A stretch of DNA of 64,000 nucleotides from Pocillopora verrucosa (taxonomy: Eukaryota > Cnidaria > Anthozoa > Scleractinia > Pocilloporidae), in the NCBI RefSeq assembly GCF_036669915.1, contig NC_089313.1, positions 283,585-347,584 of the forward strand, in the 5' to 3' direction. Shown here one piece after another: positions 50,601 to 62,600 of the stretch. The translations under genes and the position numbers were made by a program. How positions within the stretch are numbered: the stretch's first letter is position 1; each line of letters starts with the position of its first letter. The notes below the pieces were generated by a model. It did not search any database, was not told the DNA's origin, and saw nothing but the letters and a program-made list of their open reading frames with translations.

Positions 50601-53600
50601 TGTGGAGGCTACAGTAGACAATCGCGTGATTGTTCAGGCTGTTTTGTTTTCCTTTTTTTCAGTATTTTGTTTCTCGATGCCCTCCAAGTTAACAATAATA
50701 GTAGAGTGTTCTTGGGTATAAATATGTTTTAGGCCCTTCTAAGAGTCATGTTAACCCTCGCCTCACGGCTCAGGCTACAATGTCTCTGAGTTGTGCCCAA
50801 AACGTTAAGATTTCCGCATACACAAACTCTTTTGTTTTATTTCAAAACTACTTTTTGTTCAGTTTATAATGGTGAATAACCTTGTTCTTGATCATTCAAA
50901 TTCACCTTAATAAACTGTTGTAGGTTTAAAAAGATGTTACTGTTTCCGTTCTCCATCTCACTCTTTAAACAGTCATGATCAGCATATTATTACAAATCAC
51001 ACAGTATTAAAACACTGAAACTTACATGTCAACTTCAAGCTTATACCAGACATTGCCGGTAGTCTCCATCTCAAAATCGTCATCTTTCACCCCAATCTCC
51101 ACAAGTCCCTTAACTGCTGTGCATATCTTCAACTGTGGTTTCCTTTCCTTCAACTGCACAGCTATGTAATCCGTCTTGCAGTCAGATTCCTGAGACTGAC
51201 GTTTTTGGCGACGAGTGCTGGTGCCTTCTGCATCTCCCAGGAACATTACCAAGCCATCGGGCTTATCAGGGTTCAAATACATCAAGATGTTCATAGCTCT
51301 AACTTCCTGCTTCATAGCAGGAGGTAGTAATGGTGAACTTGTAGCCTCCCCATCAAACTTCATAACAGGTGTGGTGAACTTGAGCAGATTATTTGCCTTA
51401 ATCATCATATTTTTGATGTCCATTAAACGTCGCGACACCTCAGAGTCCAACTCGTTAAGAATCTGCTGGTGTCGTTTTTCCTGAATCTGCACTTTTTCTC
51501 TAATTTCCAAAGACATATTTAAACCATTCATCACTTGTTTTTCAGCTTCTGTTATGTTGCTGTTTGTCGCGACAATAGAATCCCTTAGCCCAGATAGGTC
51601 ACTCAGCTGATCCTAGGAGGCAAAGGCAATGTTGTTTTGTTTAATTGCTACAGTTAGCACGATGAGAAGGTCAAGGAGTCAAGATGATAGTTTATTGTAT
51701 TAACATTAAACAAACACTTTCGAGCGCGAAAATGATTATCTTATTGGTAACAAAAATTCAGAAAGTTTCAAAGCTTGCAACACATCATAGTTTTATGAAT
51801 GCAAACATAAGACTTCATTAAAACAGCTTTACACTCACTTTCGACTTTGTGACAACGTTTTAAAATCAAACTTTTTGTTAACACCAGCACAATAGACGTT
51901 TTATCGAAACCAAATTTCCAACACAGCACCTTAATGTCTTCAGCTTTCTTCCTTGCATCGTCTGCTCTGGTTTTTGAATCTGTTGCATTCTCCCCAAGTT
52001 CACGACCTTTCCCATCTGAGTCATAAAATATTCTTCTTTTACTATTTGCGTAACAAACAGCGTGTTATCCCTTTCACCCCATAAGAGATTAACCTCTAAC
52101 TTCCCCCGTTAATGTACATACATTGTCCAGCAAACAGGTATTGAGAATATTCAAACTTTTCAAGCAGAAGTTGTTATCTTGATCTAACACCAAATTCCCA
52201 TAACTATTTTCCAAGGAATGTATAGCAGCTAGAAGGGAGAATTAACAATCTTGGGAGTTAAAAGCAAATAATAATTCTCTGATCTTAAAAAAAAAAGCAT
52301 GCAACAGAACAAATGGTATTCAGTTACTCTATTTCAGTGGAAAAACCAAAACTATCAAAACTTACCCATGAGATCTGTCAGTTCCTGTAATTTAGGAAAA
52401 TTTGAGTCTACATCAAGGAGATCCATGGAGACATTTCTGATTTTAGCTTTGATAAGTGCCAGCCTAGTCTTGACATCATTCAGTAGGTCTAACAGTTCAT
52501 TGTCCACTTTATCCTCAGTGCTTGACACAGTCTCATTTAACACTTCACTCACATTCAGTGATTTCACTGCACTGTTGCTGAGAGATTGGGACTAAAAAAG
52601 AAAAAGGACAAAATTTGAGTCACTTTTCAGTACACATCAACTAAAACAAGAATCACCACTGACCACTAAAGAAGATGATATTAAGGGGGGACAGTTACTG
52701 TTTATCGCATGAAGGGGGGGTTGGGTTATTTGGTTTCTGTCACAAAAAAATTCCCCGGATCCCCCCTAAGTCTCTGTGATAACTTGTTACCCCTTCCCCC
52801 CCCCATTCATTGGCAGTCAATTCTCTACAGTCCTTCCTTTATACTCTCTCTGATTGGTCTCTAATCTCCTCAAAACACAAATATTAAGCCATTCACACCT
52901 TTATTCTCTACCTCTGTATAACTACTACTTCTGTTCAGTTCTCCAAGCCCACAAAAAATAGTACCTGACCCGTGGAACATTTTCACAAGTCTCCGAACAA
53001 CTTTGCTTCATTTTCTTCTCAAAGTCAAATGTAAAATACTCACCAGTCACAGCGTACAGAAACAAAGGCTCAAACAAAACCACTTCGTGAGGAAAACTCT
53101 TGTTTCATTGAGCACATAGCAACTTAAAAACAAGAGTCACTTGAACAATAAAATCAACTAACAGGAGACATAAGAGGAGACGTGGGTGACACCCCCAACC
53201 CCTACACTCCTCCTCCTCGGCCCCTCCCCCCCCCAAAAAAAAAATGAAAAAAAAGAGTAAAGAAATCTAGTGTGAGCCATTCTGCCAGTTCTCTCACTAG
53301 TAGTTTTTTTGTACAACGTTTGATATTTGTGAATTTACAGTCCATTAAGAACTGCCATTTTAAATATAAAACATAGAGCATACCTCATTTTTGGCTTTCA
53401 TGGCAATTTTCTCAGCTTCTTGGGCAATGGCTAATGCTTCCTTTAATGCTTTAGCAATGTTGGAATATCTTTCTGACGCATTGTAAGCTTTGCGCGCAAA
53501 CTCAATGTCTGTCAGCAGCTTTTCTAGGTCATCAGCCTGCTTACGCAGTTCTTCCGAATGATTCTGAGCCATATCAACTAAAGGATTTAAATCATCCAGG

Positions 53601-56600
53601 ATTTGAAAAAGATTGGCCATCTTTTCATCTACCTTTTCAATAAGATCATCAAGGCGAGGAAAACTTTCATTAAAGTCCTGAAAAAGATGAATAATAAGAT
53701 GGGATAGAGAATGACGTGCAATGACATATCCCAGCATCCTTAACTCGACTCTAACCTTGCATTATACTGCAAACAGGTAATGAGCATACTCAAACTTATC
53801 AGGTTGAAGTTATCTTGATCTTAGACCTAATTCCCCAAGCTAATTTAAAAGGAAATGTGTAGCAGCTTGAGGGGGGAATCTTAGGGGTTAAGAAATGAAA
53901 ATGTGAAATAGCAAGAGGCTAAAAAGTGAAACAACACTATATTCAGTGTGTAAAGTAACCTGCCCCAACAAGTAAAGCTCGACTGTTTGCAAACACAGGT
54001 AGAATCGACTGCAATAAAGCTACTCTAGTCTCCAGTGCCCTTCACATTTACTTTTCTTGTGAATAGCTTTTGAGCATTTTTCAAAATTGTATCTGTTAGC
54101 TCCAAGGGAACTGAGACTTATCAGAAAAAAGTTTTTTACAAACTGTTGTCCCACAAAAAACACACAGTAAGTCCTGAGTTAAACAAAGGTTATAACTAAG
54201 GAAAAACAAAGATTTGTGGTTCTTAATTCCCACTAGAGTTTGTCCAGTAGAATATTGCAACACACTGAAAAAGGACTTAGCATGTGCTGCATCCACACAG
54301 ATGTGAAAAATATCTGAAGAGTGAGAAAAAGTTATGGCTCCATGCTGGATACTGTTGTTAAAAAGGAAGCAGCCTTAGGGAACAACATGATAAAGCAAAT
54401 GCAGGATTTAAAAAAAATGCAGTTCCACAAATTTTTGAAGGTGCTATTATTAGGCTGGTGTTATGATTGACATGATCCCTCTACAGAATATTCAAGAAAA
54501 AATGCTCCTAGTTGTACCTGTCGGTAAGTACTGGAATTTTGTACTTTATCCTTAGCAGTCTGTATCACACCTTCCAGGTTATTCAAGGCAGTGTCAACCT
54601 CTTTCTTTAAACCCACTGCTTCTTTCATGGGTGTCTAAGGAACAACATAAAAAACTACTTCTTATAACATTATTATAATACATGAAATAAAAATTTTAAA
54701 CCAGGTCCTGATGTTTAGTGATATGAATAAAAAAATGATATACTATAAAAAATTATATCATATGAAAAATTATGTACTATAAAAATGATATATTATACAT
54801 ACTGATACAGGTCAAAAAAACATACAAACATGGTTGAGATGCGTTTGTTTCACAAATCAATTTAAGACATATTTTTATTAGCAACTGAGGACTTTTCCCA
54901 TTTTAACCCACCTAAACACTTAAGAGGTTCAAAGAATTCTTGAAAGCATCTGACACTCTCCCACTCCCCCCCCCCCTTGTTTAAGTAAGAAATGTAAACA
55001 TGGAATAAGTACTCTATTTCTTTCAGTGCTAACAAGTCAATCATACTATCACTGACTTTTCATATCAACTGGAAAATACAAGGTGAGAAAATTCAAAGGA
55101 TCCTTTGAAAAACAAACATACAAACACAAAGAAAAGAACAACAACAAGATCTTGACTTACACCTACATTATTTATACCTCTTGAAGTATAGAGTGCTATG
55201 AATGACATTGGGTTGATTAAAGCAAAAAAAACACTAAAAATTACTTCTTATCATTAGTCAATTTAGCAGGCTGCACAGTGAAATTGATTTATCATAGTAC
55301 ACACAGTAAATGATGACATATGATGACATAAAATGCAGCATTATCACTGAAATTTTGTAATTACCTGTGAGTCGTAAGTCTTGCTGATATTGTTTAAACC
55401 CAAAGCATAGCTGACATTTTCCAAAACTCTGTTGGACTCATCCACAATTGAACTAAATTTACCAAAGAGTTCATCCAGAGTTTTGTTCACATCCATAACT
55501 TTGCTTAATAAACTTGTTGTGTCATTCAAATATTCTTTTGCTCTCTCGATAGTAGCCATCACCAGTTCACGCTCTTCAACCATTGTATTATTTGCAGATT
55601 CAAAGTCTCTTTCCAATAGTTCCTTTAAGATTTCTTCAGCTTTTTCTAACAACAAAGTTTGGTTTGCCTTTTCATTCTTTAAGCTTTTAGCTATTTTCTC
55701 TGCCATAACTATGATGTCTGAAATGGTAAAAAATTATTTGGAATAATAGTAAATACAAAATATTAAGAAATAGGGTAATAGGTTGAAAAGTTTCCAGATT
55801 TTTCCCTTTTTTTTTTTATTCAACTTCTAAATTGCAATTTGCAAGTCATACATCCTAAAGGCAACAAAATGTTCTTAACTAACAAGAACTAAAAGGCTAC
55901 TTACCATAAGTTCGATTAAGGGCCTTACGAATTTCTTCTCCTAATTCAAGAGCTTCTTCCTTTGTAGACGTGGAAGTTTCCAAAGCCCTTTTTGCTTGGT
56001 CTGTTATCATCATTACCATTGTTGTTACATTGTTTACTGTTTCTTCACTACTGTCTGTCCTCTTAATGAGATTGTTATCCTCATCAACATCTCCAGAGCT
56101 TGTGTTTGCAGCTGCTGGGATCAAATAGTTAGCCCACAGAATCAACAAGTATTACTACCTCTTGTAAACCTCTTAGAAGACCACTTTGCAAACAATAACA
56201 GGAATAAAATTTGAGGGCAGAAGAGGGCTGGGGAAGCTGGTTTGCTACCAACTAGAAATATTGTGGATGCTCGCTCAAACATTAACGTGTTGCAGCAGCT
56301 ATAAGCTATTAGATTGATGGTGGACGTACAATAACATATGCATATATCTCATAGAAAGAGGGGGAAGGGGGCAGTTATTGAAAAAGAGAATGAAGTAATG
56401 GTAAAATTGAACTCATGGAATTTACAAAAGCCTGTATCAGAAACACAACTTTTTTCACTGAAAATATTCATTAGACAGTAAATATCCCAAGGTAAAATGA
56501 GTGTAACGTATTGATATCAATGTGTTATAACTGATTAACCCTTTAACTCCAGAAAAAATGGCAGGCCTCTAATTTCTCCTTATAACATCAACCTTGACTT

Positions 56601-59600
56601 AAACATAAAGGTCATGAGAATAAAGGAAATGATCATTATTTTAAGAAGCTCCTGATTGTTAACAAATACTTCTGTTAAGTACCACAGGAAATGTAAAGAG
56701 GGCAGCACATGGGCAGCACAGAGAACATGAACACCAATGTAAGGATGCTAAAAGTTAACAAATTATCTATGTGTAAATGTTAACTGTATGATGATCAAGA
56801 TAATAGAATAGATTAGATGTGCAGAATTATTGTTGATTACCTGGGTCACAAGCATGTTTTGCAAAAGATAACTGTTTCTTAGTGAGTGCTTCATCATAAA
56901 TCTGAAGACAAGCAACTCGGCCTTTAAAATAGAAGGGTAGTCCTTCCACACTACCCATCAACACAAATTCACTTTCAGTGGCAAGCTCAATTACACCAAT
57001 ATCGGCTTCATCCTGCAACTATTCATTAACCCAAAGCCTTGCTTTACCACTGTCATAATCATATGTAGCAGCAACATGGTTCCATGTGTTTGGAGGCACT
57101 TCATCACTTTTCAGAGTTGTAATGGCTCTCTGATTTCTATCACGATTGAAAAACCTTAGCTCAAAAATGTCCCTGGTGAGCCAAAGATTAACTAATAGCT
57201 AATAGCTTGTGTATTACTCTGATGAGAAAACAACATGAAATCTAAAGATGCAAATTACCATAATTAGTATTGATCTGTGTGATGATAACATATTTGACTT
57301 TCCAACAGTTTCCAACATGTCAGATGGGTGATACAATTGTCTAATTAAGGTTTGGCATTGACTGGACTTGAGAAATACAAGAGTCTCTGAAGATTTAACT
57401 TCTCTTTTTTAAGGTTTATTTAAACAGGAATTTACAATTGCACTGAGTATGATGATTCTTACCATTTACCAATGACATTCCAACTACCTTGGACAGTTCT
57501 TCCATGGTTGAATTATATTCATTAGTTGGTGGAATTAACCTGATAGTGAGTAATCATATGTTAGTAGTGACCCAACACTCTACTCAAAGGGTATTGCAGC
57601 TCTCAGGAATAGCCTACATGTACTTTGCAGTTTTGGGAAATTGACTCTTTATACCAATAATTCTCAGGTTCAAAGGTTCAGCATTGCTTATAAGAAGGCA
57701 GCAATTCTTCCTGCACAACTGTTTGTGATAGTATGTGTTTTTTGAATCAATATTTATTTGATGATGTTTTTACCATCTTCATAATTGAAAAATAAACCTT
57801 AGCTATATCACTATAAGCCAGAGCCAAAAGAAAGGCAAAGGAAAATTTCTGCCAGTTTGTAATCATCTTTTACATCAGAAAAAACAAAGCTTGCTTTTCA
57901 AGTACCTTTGCAAAGTTTCATTTAGGTCTGAAAATCGTCCTTCAGCAATAATTCCAGCTGTTCCCTGTTTTACAGCCTTGAGAGCCAAGGAAAGATTACG
58001 GTCCAGTTCAGTGGCTGTTTTCAGGAGACGTCCAACACATTCACCACAATATTGACAGCCCTCTGAAGTTAGGATGTAATTCACAGGACAAATGGTACAG
58101 TTCCCTCCTGGCTTACAACACTGACCAGTATTCACATCGCAAAAGCCGAACAAGTTGTCTTCTCCCTTATCACAGGTGCATGCTGAAGTAAAATATTTTA
58201 ACACATTGTTTGAATAAGAGACATAGACAGACACAGACCTTAACTAAAACTTAAATTACTAGTACAGAGTAGTTATAAAAATGCTCTGAAGCATGGTATA
58301 TTTTTAGGAAGATAAACTGAACTGGTACTTCCAGCAGTTCTGACCTCCTCATTTTGATAACAATAAGCATGTAAATACACTGAAACATGCAGAAGTCAAA
58401 ACATTCATAGCTTATGCAATGTAACCCAACATCTCAAGACAAGAAATTGACCCAAAATAAAACTAAAAAGAATAGAGACTGAGGTACTTACCACGACAGC
58501 CATTCTTTGTGTATTCAAAGTACCCTGCCTTACATCTGTCACACCTCCTTCCCGTCACGCCCTCTGGACATTCACACTGACCTGTTTTCACATCGCATGA
58601 TGTTGATAGTGATGCTGGCGCACAGTCACAATCTTCACACCCCAAACAGCTGTCAAAGTTCCAGGTATTGGGCTAAAAATTAAGTAGAAAATAGCCAGAA
58701 TTTTTCTCTTTCTCTAGAGTTGTGAATTACTGATTACACCAGCATACTTCATGGAATTAACTGACTGATTACCTTGCAGCTGTCACAGCTTTCCCCAATG
58801 ACATTGGGTTTACACATGCAAGACCCAGTGGTATGATTGCAAACTGCAGTTACAGTGCCACAATCATTACAAGCACATCTTGCACAGTTCTTTGCAACAA
58901 CTGCATCACCATAGTAACCATTCAAACAGCGGTCACACTGGTCTCCTGTTGCAGTATTGATACATTTGAGACACTCTCCTGTCAGGGAGTCACAACTTCC
59001 ATTGACGTTGTAATCAATATTACCACTGCAACCACACCTCTTACAATAGTCACCACGATCAGAAGGGTCACCATAGAAACCATCAGCACACTTGTTGCAC
59101 CTCTGTCCAACATATCCTTCTTTACAAGTGCAAATGAGGTCATCGACAGAATTCAGGGAGCATTCAGTTGCAAAGCTGTTTGACACTATTCCTAGGGGGC
59201 ATTCACATATATTGCAGTCCAGTGGGGTGCCTGTGGTGGCATCACCATAGAAACCAGGTTCACAGACTTCACAGTTTGGCCCTAAAACATAAACCAGAAA
59301 AATTATTTGCTAGTTTAAAGATATTAAAAGGGATTTCTGATTAATAATCAACTTTGGCAATACAGGACACTTGGGTTTCCTAAGACCCTATACTTTGATG
59401 TTATACTAAAAAAAACAAAAAAAACAGTCCAATCATCTCGAACACCATAATTTGGTTTTATCAACTGAGTTGATAATGTAAAGTGGTCATGTGAAGAGTT
59501 TAAAAGCTGAGGTTTCCAACATTAGCCTTTCATCAAGGCAAATAATAAAGGCTTAACCTCAAAATTTTAGCTTTAAAACTCTTCTTGGTAGTCATATAAC

Positions 59601-62600
59601 ATTATCAGCTCTGTTGATAAAACCAAATTATCTTCTTATACTCCCCCACGGACACAGCGCCACAGATTCTTTAGAAACTTAGCCCCTTTATTCAATTATC
59701 TTGAACCCTCTTTCCATACCAAAACTCTTTTGATCCCAAATTATGTTAAATGGTGTATATTAGAGATTCAGCGCACTACTCATTATGATCAACCTTACCT
59801 GTGGTGTTGTGCAAACAACTGTAACATTCTCCACTTTCTCCATCACAGTCCTCTGAGTGATCAAAACAGTTGCAGCGTACACAGGAAGTGTTATCTGGAG
59901 CTCTAGTATAACCTTTTCCACAAAGCTGCAAATTACAACACAGAGCGATCATTGCAAGACAAATCACTGTGATCACTTTGTTGACATCTAGAATGGTTGC
60001 TCCTCAGTTTAAGAAAACGCATTATTTGTAATTTGATTCACATGTAAGAGAAGCTGGTAGTATGAATGATGATAATAAAAAAATTTAACAATACACATTC
60101 CCAAGGTGGCTCTTTTTGTCCATTGTTTCCAGGTGGAACTAGAATTTGGAATTTTGTTTTTTGTGGCAGGGGGAAAACCTGAGTACCCAGACAAAAACCA
60201 TCAAGTAAGGACGAGAACCTATAACAAACTCAACCCACATATGATGCCAGGTCCAGGAATCAAATCTCAGCCACAGTGGTGGGGGGAAGGCCATCTCACT
60301 ACTGTGCCATCCCATTCCCCCAAGTAATGCAGACATGACACATTTGTAAGAGCACTCTCCCATCTCAGACAAAGCATTGTAGTGAAGATTGAAAATCTGG
60401 ACCTATTGTTTTCCCCGGTAGAATCAACTACTGGGTTTTGTTCTATTCAATTTAATCCTGTCACTCCTATAGGTGCATTGCATCCTCACAAAAGAAATAA
60501 TTTCCTATCAATTCAAAATGGTATGTGCAGACAGACAGACTGTATTCAAGTCTTGCTATTATAAAAAAAAAAAAAAGGGTGTCTTGTTTTAAGTATATTA
60601 CTAGCGCAACTTGGCTTAGTGACTTTGTATCTCACCTCACAGGAATCTCCTGTAGCTTTCACTGGACATTCACATTTTTCTACACTCATTGCTCTCATTG
60701 CTCCGTCAACAGGCTCATCTACTGCAACATCCATTTCAACATCACTGAGCCTGACGTCTGAAACCACTGTGCTGTATGAGGCCCTCAGCTTCAGCGATTT
60801 TATGTCATGAAAAACTGACATGAAGTCATCCCTGCTTACATTGGATCCACTGGTATCCTCCCAAAGATACTATAAGTGTCAAAAGCAATATATTGTTATG
60901 GCAACTATAAATTATATACCCTCAGAGGTAGCAAACAGAAAAACTTGAAATGACTTCTGACAACATTTGACCACAAATTGCCATTGGGTGTTCACACTCA
61001 CCTCCAAAAACTGTGCCTCAATCGCTGATGTCTGTCCTGGAGAAAGTTCCAACTGCTTTTTGAACAAGAGCACTTTGCCATTTTTACCCTACAGCAAGAA
61101 GTAAGATTATTGCTTCCAACATTTTAATGGACAGTTTACAAAATTAAGACTTACTGATTGTTAAAATTTCAATAGGAATTGTCATAAAAATTAAATTCCC
61201 CCTCCCCCAAAAAAATTGTCAAAATTGTTCTTATTAATGTACACATATGCACAGTCTCAAATAACAAATATAGCGTGTTACTATACACACTGCCTTCACT
61301 TTCAGCTATGGTTAAATCCATATTACACTGAGTTCTATCCACAATCATTAATAATGGAGTAGATTGTAAGTTCAGCATCAATAAGAATTGACAAATGAGA
61401 CCTAATAACTTAATGCATAACAAACTGGACACTAGATTCCAGTCAAACTCCCCACACAGTCATTGCATAGTGTTTTGAGTGCAATAAAGACATCTTATCT
61501 CCATCTTTGAACTCAGGAAAACTGTAACAAAAACTTGCAACTATCATAACTCTAAGAAGTGATTACCATGTAACTTCTATAAGTAATATACATACACTAT
61601 AAAGCAAACAAGTGATAGGAATACCCAAACTTTTCAGGGAGAGGTTTTTAAATCTTGATATAGCACCAAATTCTTGTGACTAATTTACAAGGAAATGTAG
61701 AGCAATTAGTGGGAAGAATTAGCAATCAGATCTTGGGAGTTAAGGATTCAGGGGTCACCAAAAATAGATCAGGATTCCATCCAGAGGGAAGTGACACTGA
61801 CCAGAGGTAAGTTTTGAGAAGGTGAGCCCTGAACTAATCTTATGTTCTAGCTTGAAAAAGATAAAGTGAGCAAGTACCTCAATCACAATGTCAGGTTTCA
61901 TTGTCAAGACTGGTGAACTTTCTCCTTGTGGTACTTCATAACTGATTGTGTACATCAGTTTGCCACCATAAGATGAAATCTAAGATACACAACAAATCAG
62001 TTGCTTTTCAAATACTTCACTTGATGAACTTAGTTTACAGAGCACATCACTGAATTTCAAACTTTCAATATGTACATATCATACATAACCATGGTTTCAT
62101 AAATGAAATAGTATATTGTGATATTACAGGAAAATAACTTTGACTATAAGGAACATTCCTTTGTTTGCATCAGAGTAAAACATGGTTGTGTTGTGGATGA
62201 AATGCCAAAGATCAGCTCCTTTTCACAAGCAACTAAGATGTTGCAGTCTCATGTACCTTTTGTCCAAGGTATTCCATGGGTGCTATCCAGTAGATTGGTT
62301 TGCCTTTTTCATCTCTTTGGCTGCTTACTGAGGCAGAGAGTTTAGTTTCATCAATTTTAACCACAATAGCTGGACTGTTCTCTAACTTCCAATTGTCCAT
62401 GGTATTAATTTTGGACCTTTAAAGAAAATAAAACTGCATGTCATCCACGCAAGAAAGAAATGTAAAAAGCATTACATTATTAAGTTATAAATATACTGCA
62501 TGTTAATACAAAAAGGTTTTTTTCAAGGTACAAATTGAAACAGTATTGTGCTAAAAGGCTTTCTTTATAGTTCTATAGGCATCTGCCAACATTGCTTTGG

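Larger units (their letters stand above)
45392..51400 (-). other. Laminin alpha: LG1, LG2 and LG3 exons
   Basis: LG1 is in 51026-51612 (second part) and 49942-50185, with the cysteine pair in YTGCIDG and SEVCPS. LG2 is in 48863-49383 and 48185-48287, with FKGCLSDMK and FGCKVK. LG3 is in 47757-47912, 47109-47251 and 46193-46396, continuing into 45392-45486. LG3 has GGSIRDLTFD where other LG domains read GC, and no partner cysteine is seen downstream. LG1 contains an inserted-looking basic run RRQKR. Confidence 0.88.
51400..56114 (-). other. Laminin alpha: coiled-coil region exons
   Basis: Exons 55905-56114 (acceptor may be 3 bases further in), 55365-55717, 54518-54634, 53384-53677, 52366-52591, 51930-52015 and the first part of 51026-51612. 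The protein is rich in Glu, Lys, Leu, Asn and Ser with heptad-like spacing and many N-glycosylation sequons, and it has almost no cysteine. This is domain II/I, which forms the laminin long arm with the beta and gamma chains. Confidence 0.85.

Noticed and set aside
56841-57172. Treating the LamG segment as a regular coding exon of laminin
   Set aside because: It contains an in-frame TAG, and exon 57463-57539 with the same phases gives an uninterrupted, laminin-like join.
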